64,000 nt of DNA from Candidatus Moranbacteria bacterium RIFCSPHIGHO2_01_FULL_55_24 (GTDB lineage Bacteria; Patescibacteria; Paceibacteria; Moranbacterales; UBA1568), in the NCBI GenBank assembly GCA_001786575.1, contig MFRW01000002.1, positions 16,034 through 80,033 on the forward strand, read 5' to 3'. The notes below the pieces were generated by a model. That model was given only the letters and a program-made list of their open reading frames with translations, did not search any database and was not told where the DNA came from. Position numbers and translations under genes: made by a program. Shown here one piece after another: positions 29,686-39,121 of this stretch (position 1 is its first letter; the number at the start of each line of letters is the position of its first letter).

Positions 29686-30753
29686 ATGGAAAAATACAAA
29701 GTATCTGCTGTCATCGTGAACTATGACGGGAAAGAATATGCTGATAAGTGCGTCAATTCTATTTTTGAGGGTGGCTTTGATGATTTGGAAGTGATAGTGG
29801 TAGACAACGGATCGGTCGATGGGAGTGTTGAGTATTTGAAAGAAAAGTATCGCGCCTATTCAGAACGATTGAAAGTGGTGGCTTTGGATAAGAATTATGG
29901 CCCATCGTATGCCCGTAATGAGGGGGTAAGGGTAGCAGAAGGCAAATATATCGGTTTTTTGGACAATGATACAGAAGTTGAAAAGAACTGGGCGGAAGCG
30001 GCTGTGGCAGAATTTGAAAAGGATGCGAAAGTCGGTATTATTCAGTGCAAGCTTATCTTGTCGAAAGAGCGGGAAAAACTGGATTATGTAGGAGAGTACA
30101 TCGGACAAAACGGATTTCTTGTACAGCGAGCCCAAACAGCCGAGGTAGATTACGGTCAATACGATCAAAAGGTAGAAATTTTAGCTGCCAAGTCAGCAGG
30201 GATGTTTATTCGAAAAGATGCTTTTGAGAAAATTAGTGGATTTGATCCGGATTATTTCATCTATGTCGAAGAGACGGATCTTGGATGGCGATGCTGGCTG
30301 GCTGGCTACAAAGCGATCTTCATACCGGAATCGGTTGTGTATCATGAGTTTGGTACCAGCACGATTATTCTTGGCAAGAACAAGAATAACTACAATGCTA
30401 AATTCCATGGATGCAAGAATTATATCCTGACGCTGTCCAAGAATTTAGAACTGAAAAATATACTCACTATTTTGCCGGTACATGTCTTTCTTTGGGCAGG
30501 ACTGGGCTGGTTTGCGCTCTTTACGAAGTGGGATTACCGTGCATTTTGGTGGATTCATAAGGCAATAGGCTGGAACATTCTCAATATCGGCAGAAACCTC
30601 CGAAAGAGGAAACATATCCAGTCTACGAGAGTTATCAGTGATGATGATTTGTTCAAAATCGTGATGCGGAAAAAACCTTTTTTCTACTACATTCAGAAAG
30701 TTACTGGGGTGCACAAAGTGGGGAATGCCGAAGGGTTTGTTAAGTCCAAATAG
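29686..30753 (+). CDS. GT2-family glycosyltransferase (rhamnosyltransferase-like)
   Basis: A 355-residue GT-A enzyme with VNYDGKEY, VVDNGSVDGS, the FLDNDTEV form of the DXD motif and the segment FIYVEETDLGWRCWLAGYK, typical of dTDP-rhamnosyl and related GT2 enzymes. A C-terminal region with one hydrophobic segment (ILTILPVHVFLWAGLGWFALF) may associate it with the membrane. It follows the GT4 gene by 9 bases and precedes another GT2 by 8. The TATG start lacks a Shine-Dalgarno. Sugar donor cannot be read. Confidence 0.9.
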   Translation: MEKYKVSAVIVNYDGKEYADKCVNSIFEGGFDDLEVIVVDNGSVDGSVEYLKEKYRAYSERLKVVALDKNYGPSYARNEGVRVAEGKYIGFLDNDTEVEKNWAEAAVAEFEKDAKVGIIQCKLILSKEREKLDYVGEYIGQNGFLVQRAQTAEVDYGQYDQKVEILAAKSAGMFIRKDAFEKISGFDPDYFIYVEETDLGWRCWLAGYKAIFIPESVVYHEFGTSTIILGKNKNNYNAKFHGCKNYILTLSKNLELKNILTILPVHVFLWAGLGWFALFTKWDYRAFWWIHKAIGWNILNIGRNLRKRKHIQSTRVISDDDLFKIVMRKKPFFYYIQKVTGVHKVGNAEGFVKSK

Positions 30754-30761
30754 CTAAGAAT

Positions 30762-31754
30762 ATGAAGGCTGATATTTTCGTCCCGACTTCTAATAGAATC
30801 GATGCGCTCGGGCAGTGTTTGGAGAGCTTAGCTAAGCAGACCGATATGAGTTTCCGGATTATTCTCGTAGGCCTCCGAGAAGACGCAGGGGTGAGGGCTC
30901 TTATCGCGAAGTATCCGCATCTGGAAATAGAGTATTTCCTGCAAAAAAAGAAGGGCTTGATCGGAGCGGCCAACGAGGCTCTGGAGAAGGCAGAAAATGA
31001 GATATTTATACGTATCGATGACGACACAATCCTAGGCGAACAGTGGTACGAGAATATCATCAAGACTTTCGAGAGCGACGCCATGATTGGGGGAGTCACG
31101 GGCCCTACGGTTATGAGTGAAGAAGGCTTGAAATCTCGCGACCTCACTGCTTTCTTGCAGAGGTTCAAGAAGAGCCGGGTTTTTCTTTTAAGATGGCTGT
31201 ATGCGCTCTATAATGACTATCTATATGAAGGAAAAATCGGAGAAGTGAGTCAGTTTCTCAAAAGCGGAGTCTTCACTCTAGGATCAAATTTTCCGAGTGC
31301 CTTGGCTTTGGAAAAGGCCGTGGAGGTGAATAATCTCGAGGCATGCAACTGGAGTGCCCGGACTGAAATTTTAAAGCACATCGGCGGTTTCGATGAAATC
31401 TATCTCAAGGGACTGGGCGATTATCATGAGGCTGATGCCGCTCTCAAAATCCAAAAAACCGGAAAGAAACTGGTTTTTAACCCCCAGGTGAGATTGCGGC
31501 ATAACGTGGAGGTGGGGAAGGTGGAGGCTGCTCGGCCGGCTCCTTATTGGCGAATCCAGAATTTTATCATCTTCTACTTCCGATTTTTCCGGCTGCAGAG
31601 TCTCGACCAGTTTTTGAGACTGATGACGAATATCCTGCTCCAAAATGCCTATTATCTATTCCGGTTTCTGACGACGGGTAAGAGAAGTCAATTAGGTGCA
31701 ATTCCGGGCACTTTTGTCGGATTCGCTAAAGTGATATGTAAGTACAAGAATTAA
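30762..31754 (+). CDS. GT2-family glycosyltransferase
   Basis: A 330-residue GT2 protein beginning IFVPTSNRIDALGQCLESL, with the DXD motif FIRIDDDTILGEQW and NWSARTEILKHIGGFDEIYLKGLGDYHEAD as the downstream acceptor-site region. The C-terminal 70 residues carry aromatic helices but no convincing membrane span. It is part of the unbroken series of glycan genes, 10 bases before a methyltransferase gene. Specificity unknown. Confidence 0.88.
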   Translation: MKADIFVPTSNRIDALGQCLESLAKQTDMSFRIILVGLREDAGVRALIAKYPHLEIEYFLQKKKGLIGAANEALEKAENEIFIRIDDDTILGEQWYENIIKTFESDAMIGGVTGPTVMSEEGLKSRDLTAFLQRFKKSRVFLLRWLYALYNDYLYEGKIGEVSQFLKSGVFTLGSNFPSALALEKAVEVNNLEACNWSARTEILKHIGGFDEIYLKGLGDYHEADAALKIQKTGKKLVFNPQVRLRHNVEVGKVEAARPAPYWRIQNFIIFYFRFFRLQSLDQFLRLMTNILLQNAYYLFRFLTTGKRSQLGAIPGTFVGFAKVICKYKN

Positions 31755-31764
31755 CAAAGAATAT

Positions 31765-32556
31765 ATGAAATCGAAAAAGACCACACTTGATCAATTTACG
31801 AGCATATACTCTCATCCTTCAGCCATCCTCTTTCGGGCGATCGAGATGAAAACGATCCATCAAAATCTCGAAGGCATCGAATTCTCGCACCCTTCCCTGG
31901 ATCTTGGCTGTGGCGATGGAAGGATTGCCGAGCTTATTTTCGATCAACCCTTCACTTATGGAGTCGACAACGGTGAAGCAAAAGATGTGGGTGATGCGGT
32001 GGAAAGCGGGCGTTATGAGAAAATCTTTTTGGAAAGCGCAGAGAAGATGTCTCTACCTGACGATTCAGTCAACTTTGTCTTCAGTAATTGCGTGATTGAG
32101 CATATTCCGGATAATGAAGCAGTATTGAGCGAAACCAGCAGGATCCTGAAGAGGGGCGGCGCGTTCGTTTTTACAGTACCAAGCCATAACTTTCCTAACT
32201 ATCTCTATCTGACGAATAAGTTCGCCTCCTGGGGACTAGGCTTCCTTTCCCGTTTTTACAAATACCGGAGAAATAAGATGCTAAACCAGTTCCACTGCTA
32301 CAGCGCGGAAGATTGGCAGCAGAAGCTTGCGAAGCATGGGTTCAGGATAGTGAAACATGAATATTACATGACCCAAGAAGCTCTCATGCTCTGGGACAGG
32401 ATAGCCTTAGAGCTTTTCTTCAAAAAGATCCTCTGGCCGCATTATGAGAAAAAGGCTCTTAGGAAGTACTTGGAATTGATCCGCAAGATAGCGGAAAGCG
32501 ATAAATCACCTGAGGGTAAGGGGGCTGGCCTCTTCGTTTACTGTGTTAAAGATTAA
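31765..32556 (+). CDS. Class I SAM-dependent methyltransferase
   Basis: A 263-residue methyltransferase with the SAM loop LDLGCGDGRIAELIFD, the acidic end of strand 2 (VDNGEAK), SNCVIEHIPDNEAVLSETSRILKRGGAFVFTVPSH as motif II/III. This is the Methyltransf_11 type common in polysaccharide clusters, where such enzymes O-methylate sugars or carry out terminal capping. It is followed 11 bases later by a second, unrelated-looking and much more AT-rich methyltransferase gene. Target not identifiable. Confidence 0.87.
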   Translation: MKSKKTTLDQFTSIYSHPSAILFRAIEMKTIHQNLEGIEFSHPSLDLGCGDGRIAELIFDQPFTYGVDNGEAKDVGDAVESGRYEKIFLESAEKMSLPDDSVNFVFSNCVIEHIPDNEAVLSETSRILKRGGAFVFTVPSHNFPNYLYLTNKFASWGLGFLSRFYKYRRNKMLNQFHCYSAEDWQQKLAKHGFRIVKHEYYMTQEALMLWDRIALELFFKKILWPHYEKKALRKYLELIRKIAESDKSPEGKGAGLFVYCVKD

Positions 32557-32582
32557 TATAAATAAACTTGAAACCAATATTT

Positions 32583-33293
32583 ATGATTAAAAAGTACCTG
32601 AAGCATCTTATTGAGACAGCAGAAGAAAATTATCTGAACAATCTTTATGATGGGATACGTGGATTGAATGTTGAAAGTATGTTAGATATAGGCTGTTATA
32701 CTGGAGAAAATACCATCCAAATAGCCTCACTCTGTGATGCAAAGAAAGTTTATGGTATTGAATTGAATGAGGATGCAATCAAAATAGCAAAGGGGAGGGG
32801 CGTAGAGGTCTATAAGCAAGATATAAATGAAGCGCATTGGAATATAGAAGACAACTCCATTGATTTTATTTATAGTAACCAGGTTATTGAACATCTTTAC
32901 TCGGTGGATAACTTCATTAAGAATATAAAAAGAATTTTAAAAAAAGATGGGTATTTACTTATTTCTACAGAAAATCTTGCAGGATGGCACAATTGCTTCT
33001 CATTGATTTTAGGGTATCAACCATTTAGCACAACAAATATATGCACGAAACAGTGGAGTATTGGGAATCCTCTAAGCATGGTGTTAGACGGTCATCATGA
33101 TCCACTCATGGTGCATCGAGCAGTATTTACTTACTATGCGTTGAAAAAATTCTTAGAACTTTATGATTTTAAAATAGAAAAACCTATCACTTCAGGGTAT
33201 TATCCTTTACCTAATAAGTTAGGAAATATTTTTGCCAAGATTGACAGAAGACATTCGGTTTATATTGCATTTCTAGTGAAGAATATTAAATAA
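32583..33293 (+). CDS. Class I SAM-dependent methyltransferase, AT-rich gene
   Basis: A 236-residue methyltransferase: SAM loop LDIGCYTGENTIQIASL, motif with SNQVIEHLYSVDNFIKNIKRILKKDGYLLISTEN, and a C-terminal region ending in IAFLVKNIK. The frame could begin 15 bases earlier at a TTG. Its codons are strongly A/T-ending (many ATA, TTA, AAA, AAT), clearly different from the genes before it and from rfbF further on, so it is probably a recent acquisition. It lies 26 bases after the other methyltransferase and 7 bases before a GT-C gene. Function beyond methyl transfer is unknown. Confidence 0.85.
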   Translation: MIKKYLKHLIETAEENYLNNLYDGIRGLNVESMLDIGCYTGENTIQIASLCDAKKVYGIELNEDAIKIAKGRGVEVYKQDINEAHWNIEDNSIDFIYSNQVIEHLYSVDNFIKNIKRILKKDGYLLISTENLAGWHNCFSLILGYQPFSTTNICTKQWSIGNPLSMVLDGHHDPLMVHRAVFTYYALKKFLELYDFKIEKPITSGYYPLPNKLGNIFAKIDRRHSVYIAFLVKNIK

Positions 33294-33300
33294 GAAGAAG

Positions 33301-35799
33301 ATGTTAAAAAAGCTTCGAATAAGTAAAGTTTTGAAATACTTCCAGGGGTCTAGAGGGATTCTCTTCGCAATTCTTCTTTTGGCATTGGCGTTGCGGGTCT
33401 GGGGTATCGATTCGAGAGACATCTGGTATGATGAGCTTCTGACAATACAGCAATCAGAGAAAAGTATTTCGGAAATCAATGTTGATGTTCCGACGCCAAT
33501 ACACTATTACTTCGTCCATCTTTTCCTCTTTTTCGGTAAGAGTACCTCGGTGCTTGGGCTACCCTCGGTTATTTTCGGTCTTCTGACCGTCCTCCTTGTT
33601 TTTTTGACGGCAAAGAGGATTGCGGATGAAAGAGTCGGATTGGTCGCCGCGTTTCTCTTGGCGATTTCTCCGATGCACATCGAATTCTCCCAGCAAATTC
33701 TTTTTTTCTCATACTTCACATTCTTTTCTTCGCTTATCCTCTATCTTGTTACCGACTTCATATTTCATTTTGAAGAAGGCAGGTTCAAATGGGGCCATCT
33801 TCTGCTTCTCGTCTTCGCGAACTGGGTGAATGTCCTGACCCAGATGCTCGCTCTTGTTCTCATCCCTGTCCAGCTGCTCTTTTTCTGCTATTTGCTCGCG
33901 AAGAACCCGAAAGTAATGCTGGTCTTCAAGAAGTACCTGGCATTAATATTGATACTGATTGCCGCGCTCTTCTCGATACTTCTGTCCATAGGGAGCGGGG
34001 GATATGCGAGTTTTCTCGAGACGCTCCACATCGGTTTCGAAAGACCGATTACGGTCGGATACTCGCTTTCTAGCCAGTTGGGGTCGACGATAGTCAGTTC
34101 CCCAATGAAACTCTTCCAGGCGATGTTTTCGTGGTTCGGAATCGGAGGAGGTATCGGGCTTCCTGTCTATGTTTGTTTCTTCTTCATAGGCTTGATTGCT
34201 TTGTTTTGGAAGAAAGTTTCCCGATCCGCTGCTTTCTTCTTTGTTCTCTGGCTTGCGGCACCGTTCGTTGTCCTTTTTTCAGTGAGGATTGAGCACTGGT
34301 TCGAGGAAAAGTATTTCATCTTCATGATTCCGGTCTATCTGATCTTTATCGCCTTAGGAATCGTCTTCTTTTCCGAATATACAGGAAGGTTGGTGAGAGA
34401 AAAAATCAGCATTTTGAAAATCAAAGGTTTTGCAGTTTTCTTTCTGGCGCTGATCTTAGTCGGCATCGCTTTCTTAGCGGTCGAACCGATCAAGAGCCGG
34501 ACGGCTTTCGGATTCCCATTCGAGGGTTATGCGAAATACAACTGGAGAAAGGTCTATGATTATTTGAAGAAAAACGTGAATGAGAACGATAGAGTATTCC
34601 TCGTGAAAGGAGGATCCGATTTTTTGGACTATTACTATGCTGCCGATAAGAACGAAAGCTTATTGTTGGACGAAGAATCCATAATGAAGCTTTCTTCGAA
34701 GGAGTACTCTCATCTTGTCGAAAACCAAGAGCAGAATTATTTCATTTCTATCCCGGATTACAACTATCTCTTTTTGAGCGATATCACGACTTATGAAAAG
34801 ATCAAGATGGTAGGGAATTTCGGGATATATAAAATACGATTCAAAAAAGAGAGTCCGGTAGAGATAAAAAGGGACGCAGCTGGCGAATGGGAATATTATG
34901 AAGACTTCCGGACGTCGCGGTATATAGGGCAGGCGCATGACTGGAAAAATAGCGCTACGACGTATTCGGATGTGCCGGGTATTCCTGAAACCGAAGGCTT
35001 CAATGAACTCGTGCCGCTCAACTCCGGAGAATCTTTCATAGATTACAAGCTCGTTCTTCCTGAAGGAACAAAGAGTTTTTACCTGAAATCAGGATTCTCG
35101 CTTGATCAGGGATCTTCATTCCAGATACTCATTGGCGAAAGCCAGGATGCGCTGCGTGTTATTTATGACCAGTCAGCCGGAGAACTCTCTTACTTCCTCC
35201 CCGAGATGAAGATTGACTATGATACAAAGAAGTCGAAAGATCTGTTTCTGCGGATGCGTTTTAACCAGGCTCCCGGCGCTTCAGGAGAATTGAACAAGTC
35301 AGGGCTCAAATTTTTTAGCTTGAGCAGCCGCTTGTACGACGGTGTCAGATTTCCCGAAGACTATACGCCGCAAAAATCCGTTAAGGGCTCCTCCCAGGAA
35401 TACCTCTATAATGCCTTTCTTGAGATAGAAAAGAGCTCAAAATGGACCCATGCTACTATTATGAGTGATGGCTGGATCCAAACGAATGACGGATTCTTGG
35501 TAAGGATTTACGGTACCAAGGAGGCTAACCCTTTGGTATTCAAATTCGCTACGGGGGAAGAGGAACGCGATTGTGATCTCGAGATAAAATCTTTCGCGAA
35601 CCATGATAATCCATTCGAGGTGTATACAAGCCAGGATGGAAAGACTTGGGAACTTCTCAAGAAAATGAATGATAATGTATTTAAAATTGATACGTTCAGC
35701 ATCAAGGATATCGCTTCAGGAGATCTCTTCCTGAAATTTACTTCCGAAAAAGAAGGAGTTTCAAGTCAGATCAGGAACATAAAGGCAATATGTAAGTGA
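33301..35799 (+). CDS. GT-C membrane glycosyltransferase (PMT/ArnT-like) with C-terminal extracytoplasmic domain
   Basis: An 832-residue protein. The first half has about ten to eleven membrane segments; the first loop contains GIDSRDIWYDELLTI, in which Arg39-Asp40 and Asp44-Glu45 correspond to the catalytic acidic site of GT39/GT83 enzymes that use polyprenyl-phosphate sugars. Residues from about 400 onward form a soluble part, first a mixed domain, then beta-rich segments (LPEGTKSFYLKSGFSLDQGSSFQILIG, EVYTSQDGKTWELLKKMNDNVFK) that resemble carbohydrate-binding or discoidin-like beta sandwiches. The product is likely to act on glycans outside the membrane. The ATG is preceded by AGAAGAAG, one of the few purine-rich starts in this block. 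Confidence 0.85.
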   Translation: MLKKLRISKVLKYFQGSRGILFAILLLALALRVWGIDSRDIWYDELLTIQQSEKSISEINVDVPTPIHYYFVHLFLFFGKSTSVLGLPSVIFGLLTVLLVFLTAKRIADERVGLVAAFLLAISPMHIEFSQQILFFSYFTFFSSLILYLVTDFIFHFEEGRFKWGHLLLLVFANWVNVLTQMLALVLIPVQLLFFCYLLAKNPKVMLVFKKYLALILILIAALFSILLSIGSGGYASFLETLHIGFERPITVGYSLSSQLGSTIVSSPMKLFQAMFSWFGIGGGIGLPVYVCFFFIGLIALFWKKVSRSAAFFFVLWLAAPFVVLFSVRIEHWFEEKYFIFMIPVYLIFIALGIVFFSEYTGRLVREKISILKIKGFAVFFLALILVGIAFLAVEPIKSRTAFGFPFEGYAKYNWRKVYDYLKKNVNENDRVFLVKGGSDFLDYYYAADKNESLLLDEESIMKLSSKEYSHLVENQEQNYFISIPDYNYLFLSDITTYEKIKMVGNFGIYKIRFKKESPVEIKRDAAGEWEYYEDFRTSRYIGQAHDWKNSATTYSDVPGIPETEGFNELVPLNSGESFIDYKLVLPEGTKSFYLKSGFSLDQGSSFQILIGESQDALRVIYDQSAGELSYFLPEMKIDYDTKKSKDLFLRMRFNQAPGASGELNKSGLKFFSLSSRLYDGVRFPEDYTPQKSVKGSSQEYLYNAFLEIEKSSKWTHATIMSDGWIQTNDGFLVRIYGTKEANPLVFKFATGEEERDCDLEIKSFANHDNPFEVYTSQDGKTWELLKKMNDNVFKIDTFSIKDIASGDLFLKFTSEKEGVSSQIRNIKAICK

Positions 35800-35821
35800 G
35801 AATAATGTAACGGTTACAGCT

Positions 35822-36610
35822 ATGAAAACGGTAATACTATGTGGAGGAAAGGGTACACGGTTACGGGAAGAGACTGAATTTAAACCGAAACCGATGGTAG
35901 AGATCGGCGACCTTCCTATACTGGTACATATCATGCGGTTTTATGCCGAACAGGGGTTTAACGAATTCGTTTTGTGTCTTGGGTACAAAGGGGATGTCAT
36001 CAAGGATTATTTCCTTAATCTGTCGAAATTCGTAAATGATTTCCATCTTGATCTGAAGACGAACAGTATCGAATATCTCAATAATGGGCACAACTTTGAT
36101 TTCAAGATCACTTTTGTTGAAACGGGCGAGGATACGCAGAGCGGAGAACGTGTCAAAATGGCATCGAAGTATATTCCGGAAGAAGAATTCATGGTGACGT
36201 ATGGGGACGGTGTGAGTGATATCGATATACGGAAACTGATACAGTTCCACAAGAAGCAGAAGCAGAAGCACGGGACAGTCACTACGCTTTCAGCTGTGCA
36301 TCCATCTTCGAAATACGGAAAGATCTATGCTGACAAAAACAATGTGCTAGAGAAATTTGACGAAAAGCCGGTGCTTGCTGACTATATCAATGGCGGTTTC
36401 ATGGTCATGGAAAAAGCGGCGCTCAAGTATATCAAGGATGGGGATATGCTGGAGGATGGTCTGCAGAAAATGACGAAGAAGCATAAGCTTTCACAGTACT
36501 GCCATAGCGGTTTCTGGCACAGTATGGATACGATGAAAGATGTCATGGACCTCAATAAGATGTGGGAAAGCGGAAAGCGCCCTTGGGCTCTTTGGGAAAC
36601 TAAGCGGTAA
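35822..36610 (+). CDS. rfbF: Glucose-1-phosphate cytidylyltransferase (RfbF/AscA)
   Basis: Makes CDP-glucose from CTP and glucose-1-phosphate, the first step of CDP-3,6-dideoxyhexose synthesis. The 262-residue protein has the nucleotidyltransferase loop CGGKGTRLREETEFKPKPMVEIGDLPIL with the RfbF-typical E-T-E-F-K-P-K-P-M spacing, VLCLGYKGDVIKDYFLN, and TYGDGVSDIDI. The C-terminal SGFWHSMDTMKDVMDLNKMW segment is diagnostic for CDP-glucose pyrophosphorylases. It begins the CDP-sugar gene set. Confidence 0.96.
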   Translation: MKTVILCGGKGTRLREETEFKPKPMVEIGDLPILVHIMRFYAEQGFNEFVLCLGYKGDVIKDYFLNLSKFVNDFHLDLKTNSIEYLNNGHNFDFKITFVETGEDTQSGERVKMASKYIPEEEFMVTYGDGVSDIDIRKLIQFHKKQKQKHGTVTTLSAVHPSSKYGKIYADKNNVLEKFDEKPVLADYINGGFMVMEKAALKYIKDGDMLEDGLQKMTKKHKLSQYCHSGFWHSMDTMKDVMDLNKMWESGKRPWALWETKR

Positions 36611-36641
36611 TCCATTTATTTTTTCTTCATTCTTGTCTTTT

Positions 36642-37721
36642 ATGCAGCGCTTCTTCAAAGGAAAAAAAATTCTTATCACGGGAAATACCGGTTTCAAGGG
36701 TTCTTGGCTTACGGAGATATTATTACAGTGGGGTGCTGACATTGTCGGCGTTTCGCTTCCGCCAAAAACAGAACCAAACCTTTTCGCTATCCTGAATTTG
36801 GAGCAGCGGATAAAAAACTATTTTCTCGATATAAGGGATTTCGATGCCTTGAAGAAGGTGATTGCCGACGAGCGTCCGGAAATAGTCTTTCATCTTGCGG
36901 CGCAGCCGATCGTGCGGATAAGCTATGATGATCCTCTAACGACCTATTCAACCAATGCTCTCGGTACTGCAAATGTTTTGCAGGCGATCCATGAGGTTGG
37001 GTCCGTGAGGGCAGCGGTAATCATCACTACGGACAAGGTTTATAAGAATGTCGAGTGGATATACCCGTACCGTGAAAACGACCCCTTAGGGGGGTATGAT
37101 CCTTACAGCGCCAGCAAGGCGGCTGCCGATATCATTGCGCAATCGTACATACAATCTTTTTTCAATCCGAAGGACTTTGGGAAAAAGCATCAGACGCTCG
37201 TAGCTATTGCGCGCGCCGGGAACGTGATCGGAGGAGGGGATTGGGGGGAGTATAGGCTGGTTCCTGACATTGTGAGGTCGATATATGAAAAGAATGAGAA
37301 AGTAATTATCAGGAGTCCGCGAGCTATCCGTCCCTGGGAGCATGTTCTTGAGCCGCTTGCGGGATATCTCGAGCTCGCTTCCGGTCTGTATGCCGGGAAA
37401 ATCGAATATTCGGATGCCTGGAATTTCGGGCCGGACCATGAAAGTTTCATGAATGTCGAAGAGCTCGTCAAGCGGGCCACGGCGCTTTTAGCGAAAGGCA
37501 CATATGAGATCCGGGAAGATAATACGAAACATGAGGCCGGAATCCTGATGCTTGATACCACCAAGGCAAAATCTTTTTTGGATTGGTCGCCAAGATTGAG
37601 GTTTCAAGAGAATATCGACTTCACATTCAGCTGGTATAGGAACTATTACGAAAAAGCAGCGGACCCTATCGAGTTCACAGACGCACAGATCAAGTCCTTC
37701 TTCAATGATGCAAGTTCCTAA
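36642..37721 (+). CDS. rfbG: CDP-glucose 4,6-dehydratase (RfbG/AscB)
   Basis: Converts CDP-glucose to CDP-4-keto-6-deoxyglucose. The true start is ATG 36642, in the TATG context 31 bases after rfbF; the longer frame would read into rfbF in another phase. The 359 residues show LITGNTGFKGSWLTEILLQWGA (NAD loop), ITTDKVYKN as the active-site strand and YDPYSASKAAADI (Tyr-x3-Lys). ARAGNVIGGGDW is diagnostic for CDP-glucose 4,6-dehydratases. It is followed by a 98-base gap before rfbH that contains no clear promoter. Confidence 0.96.
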   Translation: MQRFFKGKKILITGNTGFKGSWLTEILLQWGADIVGVSLPPKTEPNLFAILNLEQRIKNYFLDIRDFDALKKVIADERPEIVFHLAAQPIVRISYDDPLTTYSTNALGTANVLQAIHEVGSVRAAVIITTDKVYKNVEWIYPYRENDPLGGYDPYSASKAAADIIAQSYIQSFFNPKDFGKKHQTLVAIARAGNVIGGGDWGEYRLVPDIVRSIYEKNEKVIIRSPRAIRPWEHVLEPLAGYLELASGLYAGKIEYSDAWNFGPDHESFMNVEELVKRATALLAKGTYEIREDNTKHEAGILMLDTTKAKSFLDWSPRLRFQENIDFTFSWYRNYYEKAADPIEFTDAQIKSFFNDASS

Positions 37722-37819
37722 GATCGGTCGAAATCGCCTCGGCCAGCTGCTGATAAAATCCAGATTAGAGCAGCCGGAACTTCCAGGTCGGACCAGAGTA
37801 AGCAACTGAAAAAGAGATT

Positions 37820-39121
37820 ATGAAAAAAGAGCTAGAAGATATCATTCGGAAAGAATACCAAGAGAGATTTCCTAAAAAAGAATTCATTCCAGGAGAGTCT
37901 GCTGTGCCTGTTTCTGGAAAAGTTTTTGATGAACAGGAAATGATTCTCATGACCGAGGCGGTACTGGAAGGCTGGTGGACCGAGGGGCATATGACGAATG
38001 AATTTGAGCAGAAGCTTGCCGAGTATATAGGGGTGAAATTCTGCTCGACTGTCAATTCCGGCTCTTCAGCGAATCTGACGGCTTTTACCGCGTTGACCTC
38101 GCATCTCTTGGGTGAGAGGCGTATCAAGCCAGGAGATGAGGTTATTACGGTAGCAGCCGGTTTTCCTACGACTATCAACCCTATTATCCAGAACGGCTGT
38201 GTGCCGGTGTTTTTGGATGTGGAGCTCGAGACCCTCTCGATAGATGTGAGCCAGCTTGAACAGGCATTGAGCGAGAAAACAAAGGCGGTGATGATAGCGC
38301 ACACGCTCGGTAACCCGTTCGACTTGGGAGCTATCAAAGATTTTTGTGAGAAGCATAAGCTTTGGTTTGTTGAGGATAATTGCGATGGATTGGGGAGTAG
38401 ATACGACGGTAAGCGCACTGGCTCTTTCGGGCATATCTCTACGGTCAGCTTTTATCCAGCGCATCATATTACGACTGCTGAAGGTGGGGCGGTATTCACT
38501 GATAATGTCGTGTTGAATAAGATTATCCGATCGGTACGCGACTGGGGACGCGATTGCTGGTGTCCAACTGGCAAAGATAACACCTGCGGCGTCAGATTTA
38601 ACTGGCAACTTGGAAAATTGCCCAAAGGCTATGATCACAAATATACGTATTCGCACCTGGGATATAACCTCAAAATGACTGAAATTCAGGCAGCTTGCGG
38701 TTTAGCACAGCTTGAGAAGCTGGAGGGATTTGTAGAGAAGCGGAAGAAGAACTACACTTTACTGCGCGAGAAGCTTGGAAAGTTTGAGAAGTTTCTTCTC
38801 TTTACAGATCCTATCGCTAAGGCTGACCCGAGCTGGTTCGGATTCCTCATTACCGTGAAGGATGGCGCTCCGTTTACTCGTGGGGAATTGCTTGAGTACT
38901 TGAATGGTCGAAAAATCGCTACTCGGCTCCTTTTTGCTGGTAATATTACTCGGCAGCCATATTTTACGAATTCTGGTATCCGATATCGTCAGATAGGGGA
39001 ATTGAAGAATTCTGACAAGGTGATGATGGATACCTTTTGGATAGGTCTGCACCCGGGTATTACGGGAGAGATGATCGACTGGGTAGCAGACTCTTTCGAA
39101 GATTACTTTGGGAAATTATGA
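37820..39121 (+). CDS. rfbH: CDP-4-keto-6-deoxyglucose-3-dehydrase, E1 (RfbH/AscC)
   Basis: E1 is an iron-sulfur and pyridoxamine-phosphate enzyme that removes the C-3 hydroxyl of the CDP-4-keto-6-deoxy sugar. The 433-residue protein has the DegT/AHBA fold. The PLP-lysine is replaced by His in SFYPAHHITTAEGG, as in known E1. The [2Fe-2S] ligands follow the E1 pattern exactly: Cys in EDNCDGLGS, then 57 residues to DC, one residue to WC, then seven residues to NTC (C-x57-C-x1-C-x7-C). It needs an E3 reductase (AscD/RfbI type) for electrons, and none is in the window. Its stop overlaps the next start. Confidence 0.96.
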   Translation: MKKELEDIIRKEYQERFPKKEFIPGESAVPVSGKVFDEQEMILMTEAVLEGWWTEGHMTNEFEQKLAEYIGVKFCSTVNSGSSANLTAFTALTSHLLGERRIKPGDEVITVAAGFPTTINPIIQNGCVPVFLDVELETLSIDVSQLEQALSEKTKAVMIAHTLGNPFDLGAIKDFCEKHKLWFVEDNCDGLGSRYDGKRTGSFGHISTVSFYPAHHITTAEGGAVFTDNVVLNKIIRSVRDWGRDCWCPTGKDNTCGVRFNWQLGKLPKGYDHKYTYSHLGYNLKMTEIQAACGLAQLEKLEGFVEKRKKNYTLLREKLGKFEKFLLFTDPIAKADPSWFGFLITVKDGAPFTRGELLEYLNGRKIATRLLFAGNITRQPYFTNSGIRYRQIGELKNSDKVMMDTFWIGLHPGITGEMIDWVADSFEDYFGKL

